Shown: positions 24,857 through 33,613 of the stretch, one piece after another | Numbering within the stretch: the first letter of the stretch is position 1 | Layout: each line of letters starts with the position of its first letter | DNA from: JBDTRY01 sp039931435 | Lineage (GTDB): Bacteria; Acidobacteriota; Thermoanaerobaculia; Gp7-AA8 | Direction of reading: 5' to 3' | Length of the DNA stretch: 49,255 bases | Assembly: GCA_039931435.1 (NCBI GenBank) | Contig: JBDTRY010000007.1 | Coordinates: forward strand, 1-49,255 | The notes under the pieces: model-generated | What the model was told of the DNA's origin: nothing | Seen by the model: only the letters and a program-made list of their open reading frames with translations | Database searches by the model: none | Made by a program: the position numbers and the translations under genes

Positions 24857-27031
24857 TCAGGGACTTCCATAGATCCGCCTGTATTCGGAAACGTTGCGGG
24901 TTACGATTTTTACGTAGAGGCGAGTCTCACTGTAGGGAATCGATTCGATAAATGTGTCGATGTCCTGAGGCGGCGTCTTCGCAATCCAGCGACCGACGGC
25001 CTGTTCTCCGGCGTTGTAGGCGGCAATGCCCAGCATCGTGTTTCCGTCCATGGCATCGATCTTCTGTCTGATCTCTGCGGCTCCGACCATGACGTTCGTC
25101 TCCGGATCGAAGAGCTGTTCGCGGGTGACGGGAGCAAGTCCACCGTTCACGGCGATCCGTGATGCTTCGACGGGCATGATCTGCATCAGTCCCACTGCCC
25201 CGGCGTTTGAGACGATGGAGGGATCGAAGGCGCTCTCCTGGCGGATGATGGCACTGACCAGGTAGGGGTCGACCCCGCTTCGTGCCGAAGCCTTTTCGAT
25301 TGCCGGCCAGTTCGCCCGCGGATAGAGAATTTGCCAGAACCGCTGGGGAACTCCGGTGCCGCCATGGCGGACGATGTTCCGAAAATTCTTCTGAATGAGA
25401 ACGTTCGCCTTCAAAGGCTCGCCGGCCGCGGCGTAAAGATCGGCCAGGTGGTAGGCCAGTACGGCATCGCCAGGCTGGCTGGCGGACAGGTGCTGCATCT
25501 CCCGGGCGGCGTCCGCGGTGAAGCCGATGCCCATGAGCTCCCGTACGGTGACCAGTCGCGCATCCTCCTCTGTCGCTTCCGTCTCCGCGGCAGGGAAGGA
25601 AAATCCGCTGGCGAGAGTCGATGGTGCGTCGAGAGAGATGCCGAGGATTTCCCGGGCCCGATAGCTGTAGTTTGTGTAGGGGTAGAACTCGATCAGTCGA
25701 TGGAACAGAGCGTCGCGCTCAACCTTGCGAGCGTGCTTTTCGTGAATCTTCGCCGACCAGAAGAGTGCGTTCGAAGTGTAATCGGCGTCCGGATAACTCT
25801 TCAGGTATTGATCGAAGATCCCCAGAGCGAGCTCGTCCCGGCCGGCGGAGGTATAAATCCAGCCCAGCGTCCAGAGATTCTCGCCGTCATCGCCTTCCGA
25901 TCCTCGGGCGATGGCCTCCTTCAGCAGACTCTCCGCTTTCGCGTAGTTCACTTCGTCCGTCATGTAGTACTTGCTGAGAAGCAGACGAGCGGCGTTGGCC
26001 TCAGTGGTTTTTGGATAGCCGGAAATCACGGACTGGATGATTCGCAAAAAATCGGACGGACGGTCTGTCCTCCAGTAGGCGCGGGCCCGTTTCAGCTGCG
26101 CGGCCAGGTAGTACGGCTCGTCAGGTGAGAACCTTTCGGCGACGACCTCGTTGTAGTGACGCGAATTGAACAGGGCGATGAGTCTCGTGTAGCGAAACGT
26201 CGCCGCCTTCGACTCATTGGGGAATCTCACCGCCGTTCTCTGCATGAGATCGAGCGATTGGTCGTAACGATTGACGCGCCCGAGCCGATCGGCCAGGTCG
26301 ATAAGTTGCGCGTAACTCAGCGAGGCCAGTGGCGACGTATTCATATCCGCGGTCAACTGCGCGTAGAGTTTTTCGACAAACCGGCCCTGGGGGAACTGCG
26401 TCAACAGCCGCATGCGAAGTCGCGAAGAGAGATCAGTGAATCCTGCCTCTTCGAGTGCGGTGGCCGTGTCGAAGAACTGTGCTTCATTCAGTGAATGGAT
26501 GGAGAGATCCTGAAGATCCTTGAGCCGTGCCGCGGCGGTGTCGTGCTGCCCCGCCGCTGCGTAGAACGCCGGAAGCTCGATGCGGGCGATCCTGGCCGCG
26601 CTGCTGCCGGGACTCGCCTGCGAAAGCTGGAGTGCGGTCGACGCCGCGTCCAGGGGCTCTCCCATCCGATTCTGCACTTCGGCCACGCGCAGCCACAGGA
26701 ACGGAGCAACCTCCGGATAGATCGTGGCCGCCAGGCGATAGTTCTTGATTGCTTCCGGCCACCGTGAGCTCTGCTCGTACAGGGAGCCCAGGAGCGCCAG
26801 CGCGCGCCGTCTCGTGCCGATGTCGCTCGAGGCCGCGAGGTTGTGCAGCCCGGCCTCCGCTGCGTCCATCTGGCCGGAGGTCTCTGCCTGTCGAACTTCG
26901 TCGAGTGTGGAGGGAACAGGGGCGGGCTCCGGCGCTGCGACCGGCACGGATTCATGCTTTACAGGTGGGCGGCCGCAACCGGCCACCAGAGGAACCACCA
27001 ACAGAAAACCGAGGACTTTTCTCACCATCAC
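24857..27031 (-). CDS. Soluble lytic transglycosylase (Slt70-like) lipoprotein
   Basis: This enzyme cleaves peptidoglycan glycan strands in the periplasm, forming anhydro-muropeptides. The 724 residues comprise a lipoprotein signal (LVAGC, Cys at about 19) and a long superhelix of TPR-like repeats (about 60-560). A C-terminal SLT domain follows, with catalytic Glu599 in RQESAFDP, then SNAGAVGLMQIMP and IAAYNAGEQAVGRW. The usual Slt70 layout is kept. ATGATG at 27031 follows GGGAG. Downstream, on the same strand, is the repeat-rich gap before mfd. Confidence 0.93.
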   Translation of the reverse strand: MMVRKVLGFLLVVPLVAGCGRPPVKHESVPVAAPEPAPVPSTLDEVRQAETSGQMDAAEAGLHNLAASSDIGTRRRALALLGSLYEQSSRWPEAIKNYRLAATIYPEVAPFLWLRVAEVQNRMGEPLDAASTALQLSQASPGSSAARIARIELPAFYAAAGQHDTAAARLKDLQDLSIHSLNEAQFFDTATALEEAGFTDLSSRLRMRLLTQFPQGRFVEKLYAQLTADMNTSPLASLSYAQLIDLADRLGRVNRYDQSLDLMQRTAVRFPNESKAATFRYTRLIALFNSRHYNEVVAERFSPDEPYYLAAQLKRARAYWRTDRPSDFLRIIQSVISGYPKTTEANAARLLLSKYYMTDEVNYAKAESLLKEAIARGSEGDDGENLWTLGWIYTSAGRDELALGIFDQYLKSYPDADYTSNALFWSAKIHEKHARKVERDALFHRLIEFYPYTNYSYRAREILGISLDAPSTLASGFSFPAAETEATEEDARLVTVRELMGIGFTADAAREMQHLSASQPGDAVLAYHLADLYAAAGEPLKANVLIQKNFRNIVRHGGTGVPQRFWQILYPRANWPAIEKASARSGVDPYLVSAIIRQESAFDPSIVSNAGAVGLMQIMPVEASRIAVNGGLAPVTREQLFDPETNVMVGAAEIRQKIDAMDGNTMLGIAAYNAGEQAVGRWIAKTPPQDIDTFIESIPYSETRLYVKIVTRNVSEYRRIYGSP

Positions 27032-27049
27032 ACTCCCGGAAACAGGATA

Positions 27050-27439
27050 TCAATCGACAAGCATTTTTTGGAGGAATCCATTTCTCTCGACAAAACCGTT
27101 CGCCAGGAAAAATTCATTGAGCGGGCACCCGGCGGCCGCGGCCATGACCGAGCATCCGGCCGACCGTGCCAACCGCTGAATCTCTCCCAGAAACTTGCGG
27201 CCGATGCGCAGGCCCCGCAGCTCTGCGGCAACGTTGAACTGATCGATCCAGCAGATCGACAGGGAGTCCCGGCGGACCGCCGCGTAGCCGACGACGACGC
27301 CGGCAAGTTTGGCGATAAACCCCTCAGACTCCGCGAGGTTGCAGGGACCGAGCGGGGTCTCTTCGTGCCGCAGAAACAGAGCGATGGCGCCGCGATCTGC
27401 AGGCTCCGCGCTCCTCACCAGCAGTACCTGCCCCTTCAT
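27050..27439 (-). CDS. GNAT-family acetyltransferase
   Basis: The 129-residue protein has the GNAT fold. The N-terminal strand is followed by GVVVGYAAVRRD (about 47-58) and WIDQFNVAAELRGLRIGRKFL (about 65-85, with the acetyl-CoA loop RGLRIG). The C-terminal segment CPLNEFFLANGFVERN is also typical. The substrate is unknown. It starts upstream of the lytic transglycosylase on the same strand, 18 bp apart, so they may be co-transcribed. Confidence 0.82.
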   Translation of the reverse strand: MKGQVLLVRSAEPADRGAIALFLRHEETPLGPCNLAESEGFIAKLAGVVVGYAAVRRDSLSICWIDQFNVAAELRGLRIGRKFLGEIQRLARSAGCSVMAAAAGCPLNEFFLANGFVERNGFLQKMLVD

Positions 27440-27630
27440 AGGCCGTCTCGTGACCCGATCGTCCTCCGGACGAGCGCTCCGGGGACCTCTGATCTGTGCG
27501 CAAAGTTATGCATAGATGTGAGATTCGGGCCTCCCGGGGGTGATTTTGGCCGGGCCCGTAACTTATTCATTCATTCCACAATGCAGCTTTCCGAACCGAA
27601 ATTGCGATAAATATTGAAGTTGTGACCTGC

Positions 27631-27658
27631 TTGACATTCCGCTACACTCCCTTAAACT
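27631..27658 (+). promoter_or_regulatory. Sigma70-type promoter for the recombinase
   Basis: A perfect TTGACA (27631-27636) and TAAACT (27653-27658) are 16 bp apart, about 45 bp before the start codon. Confidence 0.65.
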
Positions 27659-27703
27659 GCATCCCCTGGGTCCCCCAAATAGCGACAAGAGGTCGGCTTC
27701 GTC

Positions 27704-28678
27704 ATGAATGTGCAGCAGGCGATTACCCGTTTTCTGGAACATGGTTCTATCGAGCGCAATCTGTCCACGCGGACGCTGCGGGCCTACGAATCGGATCTGG
27801 CGCAGTTCGATACGCATCTGGAAGGCGCCGAGGCCGTGTCCATCACGCACGATGACCTCGAGCAGTACGTGGACAAGCTGGGAACGGGAAGTTATCGCGA
27901 CACGTCGATCCGGCGCAAAGTGGCGGCCCTGAAGGTATTTTTTCGCTATCTCGAAGAGAGCGGAATCGTCCCCGAATCCCCGGCCCGGAAGCTGAAAATA
28001 AAACATCCGGTGGAGAACAAGGTTCCGGTTGTCCTTTCCTCCCGTGAGGTGAAATCGCTCCTCTCCGCGCCCAAGCGGCAGATCGAGGAACTGGTCACTC
28101 ATCGCCACCGTTCGGCGGGTGGGAAGAACCGCTACTTCTGCGCCATCCGCGACAATGCCATCATCGAGCTTCTCTTCCTTACCGGAATACGGATCGGCGA
28201 GCTCGTGGCCCTTGCGGTCGGAGACGTCGATCTGGAGAACCGGCAGATCCATGTCACCGGCCGCGGAACCCGAGGCCGGAACGTTCCCCTGGCCTCAGAC
28301 GAAATTGTGAGCGCTCTCGGCGAGTATCTGGCCCTGCGCGAGGAGCGCCGCATCGAAGGGCCCGCCCTTTTTGTGGGACGGGCGGGCACGCGTCTGACCA
28401 TTTACTCGATCGAGAACATTTTCAAAAAGCAGGTTCGTCTCGCCCAGATCAAACGGCACATCACCCCCCACGCGCTGCGTCACACCAAGGCCGCCATGAT
28501 GGTCAGCAGCGGCGCAGATATCCGCAACGTCCAGGAGATGCTCGGGCACGCTTCGATCCTTTCCACGCAGGTGTACAGAAAGCTCAGTATCAGGAAGAGG
28601 CGTTCCGCGCCCGGCCAGCAACGCTCCTCGGCGGTGAGTCTGGACGGAGCGATGACACGGCTCCCGATCAAGAAGTAA
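27704..28678 (+). CDS. Tyrosine recombinase, XerC/D-like
   Basis: The 324-residue protein has a SAM-like N-terminal DNA-binding domain (1-95) and a catalytic domain. Catalytic residues are Arg163 (TGIRIGEL), His256 and Arg259 (HALRH), His282 (LGHAS) and Tyr291 (STQVY). The beta-hairpin Lys, normally in a GKG motif, is replaced by Arg187 (TGRGTRGR). A loop of about 20 residues (126-146) is longer than in XerC/XerD. After Tyr291 comes a basic tail of 33 residues in place of the usual TH motif. It may resolve chromosome dimers or serve a mobile element. No cargo or attachment site is recognised nearby. Confidence 0.85.
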   Translation: MNVQQAITRFLEHGSIERNLSTRTLRAYESDLAQFDTHLEGAEAVSITHDDLEQYVDKLGTGSYRDTSIRRKVAALKVFFRYLEESGIVPESPARKLKIKHPVENKVPVVLSSREVKSLLSAPKRQIEELVTHRHRSAGGKNRYFCAIRDNAIIELLFLTGIRIGELVALAVGDVDLENRQIHVTGRGTRGRNVPLASDEIVSALGEYLALREERRIEGPALFVGRAGTRLTIYSIENIFKKQVRLAQIKRHITPHALRHTKAAMMVSSGADIRNVQEMLGHASILSTQVYRKLSIRKRRSAPGQQRSSAVSLDGAMTRLPIKK

Positions 28679-28744
28679 CAACCGGCACCCGCGTTTCGTC
28701 ATAGCCAGCTCCGCGTTCCACCGAGGCCAGGCGGTGCAACCTTG

Positions 28745-28857
28745 TAGGGCCGCATGGCATCCGGCCGGTATTCCTCGAGGGTGGTGCATTCGGTTCGGGA
28801 CTCGATCGTCAGGAATTGCGAGAGGTACCGTCCGCACGCCGTGCGCTCCTACGAGCG
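28745..28857. repeat. REPIN-like element, copy 2
   Basis: The left palindrome (28748-28766) differs from the copy at 18586 by one base. The right unit, around 28830-28848, is a diverged version followed by CTACGAGCG. Spacing between them is slightly longer than in copy 1. A separate GTCATCCCGA unit follows at 28907-28938. No gene lies in 28679-29024. Confidence 0.78.
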
Positions 28858-29024
28858 CCTGACGTTCCGCGAAGCATGATGCCGTCTCCAATCATTCGAC
28901 AAGCGCGTCATCCCGAAGCCGAAGGCGAGGGATCTCCGGCGAAACTGGCGGCAGGAGCACGCCTGGCGCTGCCCACCTGTCGTACACTTCGCCCACAAAT
29001 CGTTCCAAAGGCGGATCTGCGAGG

Positions 29025-30458
29025 ATGAAACTTGCCCGAATGTCCCTGACCACGAAGATTTTCATCGGCCTCTTTCTCGGGATCCTCATCGGGGCCGTTG
29101 CTCCGCAGTGGGGTGTGGCGCTGCGCCCGTTGTCCATTCTCTTTCTCAATCTGATCAAGTCCATCATCGCCCCGCTGATCTTTGCCACCCTCGTCATCGG
29201 CATAGCCGGCACGGGGGACGTCCGGCAGGTAGGGCGCATCGGAGTAAAGTCGCTTCTCTATTTCGAGATCGTGACCACGTTTGCTTTATTCATCGGTCTT
29301 GGTGCGGTCAACCTGACCAAACCCGGCGTTGGAGTTTCCCTTGCCGGCGTCACCCGCCCCGACGATAAGCAGGTTCTCGCGGGCCGGGCCCGGGCTCTGG
29401 CGGATCAGGCGGCGAAGTCGGCCGCCATCGCTGCCGCGGCACCCGGGACGCCCGAGGCCGCGGCGGCCTTGGCGGACGCTGCTCGAAACGCCAGCGCCGC
29501 GGCGGCTACCGTCGCCGAGGGCCTCACCGCCCCCGATCCACCCGGAAAACCGCAGTCGTTCGGAGAGATCGTTTCGCACCTGTCTCCGACATCGATCATC
29601 AAGGCCATGGCGGACGGAGACGTGCTGCAGATCGTGATCTTCTCAGTGCTCTTCGCCCTGGCCGTAACAAGCATCGGCGAGAAGGCCGCCCCTATCGTGC
29701 ACTGGTGCGAGTCGCTGGCCGACGTCATGTTCCGCTTCACGGAATTCGTCATGAAGTTCGCGCCCATCGGCGTTGGCGCAGCGATGGCCAACACTGTCGG
29801 CCACTCCGGACTGGGTGTGCTCAAGAACCTGGGCATGCTCGTCGGAACGCTGTACGGCGCCCTGGCCGTCTTTCTGGTGTTTGTCCTTTTACCTGTGGCC
29901 CTTCTCTTCAAGGTTCCCCTGCGCGATTTCTTTCAGGCCGTCAAAGAACCGGCCACGATCGCCTTCGCCACGACCTCGTCGGAGTCCGCGCTGCCGAAGG
30001 CCATGGAGAACATGGAGCGGCTGGGCGTTCCCCGGCGCATCGTCGGATTCGTCCTTCCTACCGGTTACAGCTTCAATCTTGACGGAACGACGCTCTATCT
30101 GTCCCTCGCTTCGATTTTCGTGGCCCAGGCCGCGGGTGTTCACATGTCCTTTCCCCAGCAACTGGTCATGCTCCTCACTCTCATGCTCACCTCCAAGGGC
30201 GTGGCCGGAGTGCCGCGAGCCTCGCTGGTGATCCTGCTCGGCACCCTTGCTTCATTCAACCTTCCGCCGGAGGGAGTGATCCTCATTCTGGGAGTCGACG
30301 AGCTGATGGACATGGCCCGCACCTGCGTCAACGTCATCGGAAACTGCCTGGCCACCGTGGTGGTGGCGCGATGGGAAGGCGTGTTCCGGAACGACGAGTG
30401 GATGGCGGAGTCCATCGATCTGGAGTCGGTGACCGCGCTGCCCGTCATCGCCGGGTGA
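29025..30458 (+). CDS. Dicarboxylate/amino acid:cation symporter (DAACS family)
   Basis: This is an inner-membrane carrier that imports C4-dicarboxylates or glutamate/aspartate with H+ or Na+. It has 477 residues. Family motifs are IAPLIFATLVIGIAGTGD (48-65), FATTSSESALPKAMENM (the Ser-rich hairpin loop), TGYSFNLDGTTLYLSLA in TM7, and DELMDMARTCVNVIGNCLATVVV in TM8, cited by DELMDMARTCVNVIGN. An unusual Ala-rich stretch (about 112-175) lies in the loop between TM3 and TM4. The start ATG has GAGG just upstream. Confidence 0.92.
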   Translation: MKLARMSLTTKIFIGLFLGILIGAVAPQWGVALRPLSILFLNLIKSIIAPLIFATLVIGIAGTGDVRQVGRIGVKSLLYFEIVTTFALFIGLGAVNLTKPGVGVSLAGVTRPDDKQVLAGRARALADQAAKSAAIAAAAPGTPEAAAALADAARNASAAAATVAEGLTAPDPPGKPQSFGEIVSHLSPTSIIKAMADGDVLQIVIFSVLFALAVTSIGEKAAPIVHWCESLADVMFRFTEFVMKFAPIGVGAAMANTVGHSGLGVLKNLGMLVGTLYGALAVFLVFVLLPVALLFKVPLRDFFQAVKEPATIAFATTSSESALPKAMENMERLGVPRRIVGFVLPTGYSFNLDGTTLYLSLASIFVAQAAGVHMSFPQQLVMLLTLMLTSKGVAGVPRASLVILLGTLASFNLPPEGVILILGVDELMDMARTCVNVIGNCLATVVVARWEGVFRNDEWMAESIDLESVTALPVIAG

Positions 30459-30472
30459 AGGCCAGCTCCTCG

Positions 30473-30967
30473 CTACTGCAGATCCGCTTCGATGGCCTCA
30501 CTGGAATGCTGGGGAAGGAGTCGGTCCCGGTCATAGGGCAGGGTCGCATGCTCGGGAACGGTCTCGCCGTCCTGGCGGTAGTCCTCGCGCTCTCCTTCGT
30601 CGGCGTAGTAGCGCAACCAGACCTGGATGTCCTCCTCGCTGCAGCCTCCGATGGGACTGAGGAACCAGGTGCCGGAGCCTTCTGAGAGAACCGTTTCTTC
30701 GGTGAGCGCGGAGTCGACGAGGTAGCGATAGAGCTCCCGATCGCTGAGATGATCGGTCTGGTCCAGAACCATTCCAACCCGGAACATTGCTTCGAGGATC
30801 TCCCAGAGCTTCGCGTGCAGTTCGGCCTCGTGCAGTTCCGCCTCCTCGGGAATGACCAGCCCTCCGTCGCGAAGGATCTGAAGGGGAATGACGCCCGGTT
30901 CCTCTCCGTCATAAAACCGGTCCAGGCGCTCGAGTTCTTCGATGACGTTTTCATTCTTTCCGCTCAT
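30473..30967 (-). CDS. Acidic hypothetical protein
   Basis: The 164-residue soluble protein is strongly acidic, with no signal peptide or membrane helix. The N-terminal half contains two helical, Glu-rich segments (ELHEAELHAKLWEILEAM, about 46-63). I do not recognise a family. A good GGAGGAAG site lies before the ATG at 30967, which supports a real gene. It converges with the symporter gene, 14 bp apart. Confidence 0.68.
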   Translation of the reverse strand: MSGKNENVIEELERLDRFYDGEEPGVIPLQILRDGGLVIPEEAELHEAELHAKLWEILEAMFRVGMVLDQTDHLSDRELYRYLVDSALTEETVLSEGSGTWFLSPIGGCSEEDIQVWLRYYADEGEREDYRQDGETVPEHATLPYDRDRLLPQHSSEAIEADLQ

Positions 30968-31068
30968 GGTCGGGACTTCCTCCTCCTCCGAGGCTCCCTC
31001 GGTCGGGCGGCGAAGTCAAGATTTCTACTTCAGGTAGATTCCGGTCATCGCGCAGCCGCGAGCGCCGC

Positions 31069-31113
31069 CCTTCTCCCCGCGGGAGAAGGTGGCCCGAAGG
31101 GCCGGATGAGGGT
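31069..31113. repeat. Hairpin repeat (CTTCTCCCC type)
   Basis: CCTTCTCCC/GGGAGAAGG (31069-31089) is followed by the small hairpin GGCCC/GGGCC and GGATGAGGG. The same layout, with diverged bases, occurs at 34965-35020 (inverted) and 43588-43644. Confidence 0.65.
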
Positions 31114-31167
31114 CCCTGTACAACCACGCGAACTACCCAGCGACCGTGAACGGTAAGGAGCGCGTAC

Positions 31168-31194
31168 TTGCAGCAGATCCGACTGTTGTAGAAT
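31168..31194 (+). promoter_or_regulatory. Candidate promoter for tRNA-Gly
   Basis: TAGAAT (31189-31194) ends 14 bp before the tRNA. A -35-like TTGCAG lies 15 bp upstream of it. Confidence 0.4.
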
Positions 31195-31208
31195 CGCCTC
31201 CTGTCTGA

Positions 31209-31284
31209 GCGGGCGTAGCTCAGTTGGTAGAGTACGAGCTTCCCAAGCTCGGAGTCGCGGGTTCGAATCCCGTCGCCCGCTCCA
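31209..31284 (+). tRNA. tRNA-Gly (anticodon CCC)
   Basis: This is a 76-nt cloverleaf. The acceptor is GCGGGCG/CGCCCGC. The anticodon stem CGAGC/GCTCG closes the loop TTCCCAA, giving anticodon CCC, which reads GGG. The T arm is GCGGGTTCGAATCCCGT. CCA is encoded at 31282-31284. Confidence 0.95.
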
Positions 31285-31502
31285 GATTCGGTTCATGATT
31301 GCCACGAATGCCGGGTCGGTTCAAGATCGGTAGAACTTCCACAAACCCGTTGCTGGCGTGGCATGCCAAAGGCTTGCGGCGGTCGGCTTCCCACCAGTCG
31401 CGATCGCCAAGAACGCAAGTGCTCAGTCGAGAATCAACGCGAATGTTGCATCCACGTTTCTTATCCGCGTCAGGACGAATGCGAGCCGTCGCATCCTCGG
31501 CC

Positions 31503-32042
31503 ATGGATCCGCTGGTGAGCTCGGCGGCGTTGACGCCAGCCGGTCACGCCCCTACAGTTTGTTCCGTGGCGAAAGGAACGCGCAGGGGAGGCATCACCGA
31601 CGATGCGAGATCCTTCTACGACGGACTGCGCAATCTGCAGAATCTCGCTGCCCAGCGTGACCCGCGGGTGGTCTGCGAATGGGGCATCACGATTACGGAG
31701 TGTCACGCGATGGAGTACATCGCCAAGGCGGGACCCTGCACCGTCAACGCGCTCGCCGCGCACCTTCGCCTCGACAAGAGCACCACGAGCCGAACGGTGA
31801 CGAGCCTCGTCCGGAAGCGGCTCGTGCACCGCGCCAAGCATCCGCAGGACGGCCGCGCAATTCATCTGGTACTCACTGCGAAAGGCACGGACGTAGCTGA
31901 CGCCGTCCTCGCTGCGAATGAGCAGAGCTACGCCGAAATGCTGCAGCGCCTTCCCGCGCGAGAGTGCGCACAACTGATCGACGCACTGACGAAAATCGTG
32001 ACATTGGTGAAAACGCTCGAACCGAAGCCAACGACCTCGTAG
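31503..32042 (+). CDS. MarR-family transcriptional regulator
   Basis: The product is a winged-helix repressor-type protein of about 179 residues. The domain spans ITITECHAMEYIAKAGPCTVNALAAHLRLDKSTTSRTVTSLVRKRLVHRAKHPQDGRAIHLVLT; its core signs are the recognition helix DKSTTSRTV and the wing DGRAIHL. The C-terminal helices would form the dimer interface. The start is uncertain: ATG at 31503 was chosen, GTG at 31566 also fits, and the open frame to 31299 is unsupported. The gene converges with the MsrP operon, whose promoter region carries MarR-type palindromes (33558-33638). Confidence 0.85.
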   Translation: MDPLVSSAALTPAGHAPTVCSVAKGTRRGGITDDARSFYDGLRNLQNLAAQRDPRVVCEWGITITECHAMEYIAKAGPCTVNALAAHLRLDKSTTSRTVTSLVRKRLVHRAKHPQDGRAIHLVLTAKGTDVADAVLAANEQSYAEMLQRLPARECAQLIDALTKIVTLVKTLEPKPTTS

Positions 32043-32057
32043 GGGACCGCGGGTTGC

Positions 32058-32648
32058 CTAGTCCGTGCCCTCGAGATTTCCCGTCCCCTCGAACACGATC
32101 CCGGCCCGTATGGCGCCGATTTCGGTTTCCATCACGACCCCATTCATCGTGGGTCTGCCAGCGGCCGAGGAGGCAGGCAGCAACGCCATGACGAATGGAT
32201 GCTGGTCGGGACCACGACAGTCGAGCACGAGGAAGTCGCGGTACTTCGTCGTGCCGATGTGATCCTTGAGCCGTGGCTGGATTGCATAACGCACGACGTA
32301 CGTGCCGGCCGGTACTACCTGATCGCGATAATCGCGCCACGTCGAAGCGAACTGCACGATTCCCACGGTCGAGCCGGCACCGAGTTGGCAGAAATTCACC
32401 CGATCGGAGTCAGGGCACTCTGCAATCTTTGCTTGCCTGCTGACGAACCAGAACCGGGCCACGACCACACCCTCTCGTTTCACAAGCCGCAAAGACGAGC
32501 TGAGATGTGGCGGCGCGCCGGCCATTCGCGGAGGCGCGGCATTCCTGGCCTGAACCGACAGCGTTGCGTGTGCGACCGTCGGGGCGATCAAAGTCATCGA
32601 CAGCAACAGGCTATTTGTAAAGGTCAGCAACAAAATCACCATATCCAT
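32058..32648 (-). CDS. Secreted hypothetical protein linked to the MsrP-type enzyme
   Basis: The 196-residue protein has an N-terminal signal peptide (MVILLLTFTNSLLLS onward, likely cleaved at AHA). The mature part is beta-rich with conserved-looking segments ATLSVQARNAAPPRM and DQVVPAGTYVVRYAIQP. Three Cys residues are present. I recognise no named family. The ATG at 32648 lies inside the upstream molybdoenzyme gene (38-bp overlap), and an ATG at 32597 just after its stop is the alternative. The overlap and shared export fate suggest a common function or regulation. Confidence 0.7.
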   Translation of the reverse strand: MDMVILLLTFTNSLLLSMTLIAPTVAHATLSVQARNAAPPRMAGAPPHLSSSLRLVKREGVVVARFWFVSRQAKIAECPDSDRVNFCQLGAGSTVGIVQFASTWRDYRDQVVPAGTYVVRYAIQPRLKDHIGTTKYRDFLVLDCRGPDQHPFVMALLPASSAAGRPTMNGVVMETEIGAIRAGIVFEGTGNLEGTD

Positions 32649-33546
32649 TGAAGAGCTGTGTTTTTGTCTTCTCTTCGGTGCCGAGGATCGTTTCTTCGTT
32701 CTGCGGCCACGGATTCGTCTCCGTTGGATCGACGTTCGACGACCATGCGAAGCGTGACGGTGAGAGATCGTTCCAGAAGGTCGAGGGCTTTTCGGCGGTG
32801 AACTCGAACCCGGCGATGGACTTGATGCTCTTGAATCCGTACTTCCACGGAACGACAAGACGAATCGGCGCACCGTGGTGCGGCGGCAACGGATGTCCGT
32901 AAATGCCCGTGGCGAGCAAAGCGAGTTCATTCGTCGCCTCGGTGAGAGTAATCGCTTCGTAGTAAGGAAAGACTCGCTTCGATTCGTACCAGCCCGGCAA
33001 CTGATCGGGAATGGCCACGCTCACCATGCGCAGATACCGAGCGGACGATGTTGGTTCCGCGAACTCAACAAACTTCTTGAGAGGAATTCCGGTCCACGGA
33101 ACGGCCATTGCCCAGGCCTCGACGCAGCGGTGTCGGTAGAGTCGCTCCTCGATTCCGATCTGCCGCACGAGGTCATCGACATCGATGCGCTTTTGTTTCT
33201 TGACAGCCCCGCCGATCTGAACGGACCACGGCCTTATCGCCAGACTCGTCGCTTTGGCGGCGATACTGCTGCGGTTCGAGCTGATCTCGTCGAAGATGAC
33301 GCTGCGCCCGACGACAGCCTCATCGGAGAGCGGCCGGTCGAGCTTGTAGCGATCGCTGCGAGGCGCTGGGTAGAGGGGGGGCCGAGGGCTGTCTGTGGGC
33401 GCCGCTGGCGTTTCTCCCGCGTGCAGTACGGTTCCCGCTGCGACCAGGGCCAGGCTCTGCAGAAACCGGCGCCGTCCAAAGTAGAGCAATTCATCGGTCG
33501 CCGTGTTTTCCGGAATCTTCCAGGACGCCCGCTTACGGATCAGCAT
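32611..33546 (-). CDS. msrP: Tat-exported molybdopterin oxidoreductase, MsrP (YedY)-like
   Basis: The 311-residue protein resembles the catalytic subunit of the periplasmic methionine-sulfoxide reductase MsrP. A twin-arginine signal (GRRRFLQSLALVAAG, 24-38) directs export after cofactor loading. The molybdenum-ligand Cys141 lies in YRHRCVEAWAM. Family motifs PWTGIPL, LPPHHGAPIRLVVPWKYGFKS and GYG near the C-terminus are present. A strong GGAGG precedes the ATG at 33546. No MsrQ-type heme membrane subunit is adjacent; instead a secreted protein of unknown type follows. A palindrome sits immediately upstream of the ribosome site. Confidence 0.92.
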   Translation of the reverse strand: MLIRKRASWKIPENTATDELLYFGRRRFLQSLALVAAGTVLHAGETPAAPTDSPRPPLYPAPRSDRYKLDRPLSDEAVVGRSVIFDEISSNRSSIAAKATSLAIRPWSVQIGGAVKKQKRIDVDDLVRQIGIEERLYRHRCVEAWAMAVPWTGIPLKKFVEFAEPTSSARYLRMVSVAIPDQLPGWYESKRVFPYYEAITLTEATNELALLATGIYGHPLPPHHGAPIRLVVPWKYGFKSIKSIAGFEFTAEKPSTFWNDLSPSRFAWSSNVDPTETNPWPQNEETILGTEEKTKTQLFNGYGDFVADLYK

Positions 33547-33557
33547 CGATCGCCTCC

Positions 33558-33582
33558 ATATAGTTGCAGATTGCAACTATAT
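33558..33582. promoter_or_regulatory. Perfect operator-like palindrome before msrP
   Basis: Arms of 11 bp (ATATAGTTGCA and TGCAACTATAT) flank three bases. The site lies just upstream of the msrP ribosome site, so a bound protein would block transcription. The size and symmetry fit MarR-family operators. Confidence 0.75.
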
Positions 33583-33613
33583 GGGACACGCGACAGATCA
33601 TCTGTTACTTCTC

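Noticed and set aside
27488..27520. Possible dif-like site near the recombinase (GTGCGCAAAGTTATGCATAG)
   Set aside because: Only one half resembles the Xer arm of known dif sites; the other half matches poorly.
31440..31460. TTGCA half-site before the MarR gene as an autoregulatory operator
   Set aside because: No inverted partner at the three-base spacing seen in the msrP sites.
31299..31502. N-terminal extension of the MarR protein
   Set aside because: The extra residues are Arg/Ser-rich with no similarity to MarR proteins and no ribosome site.
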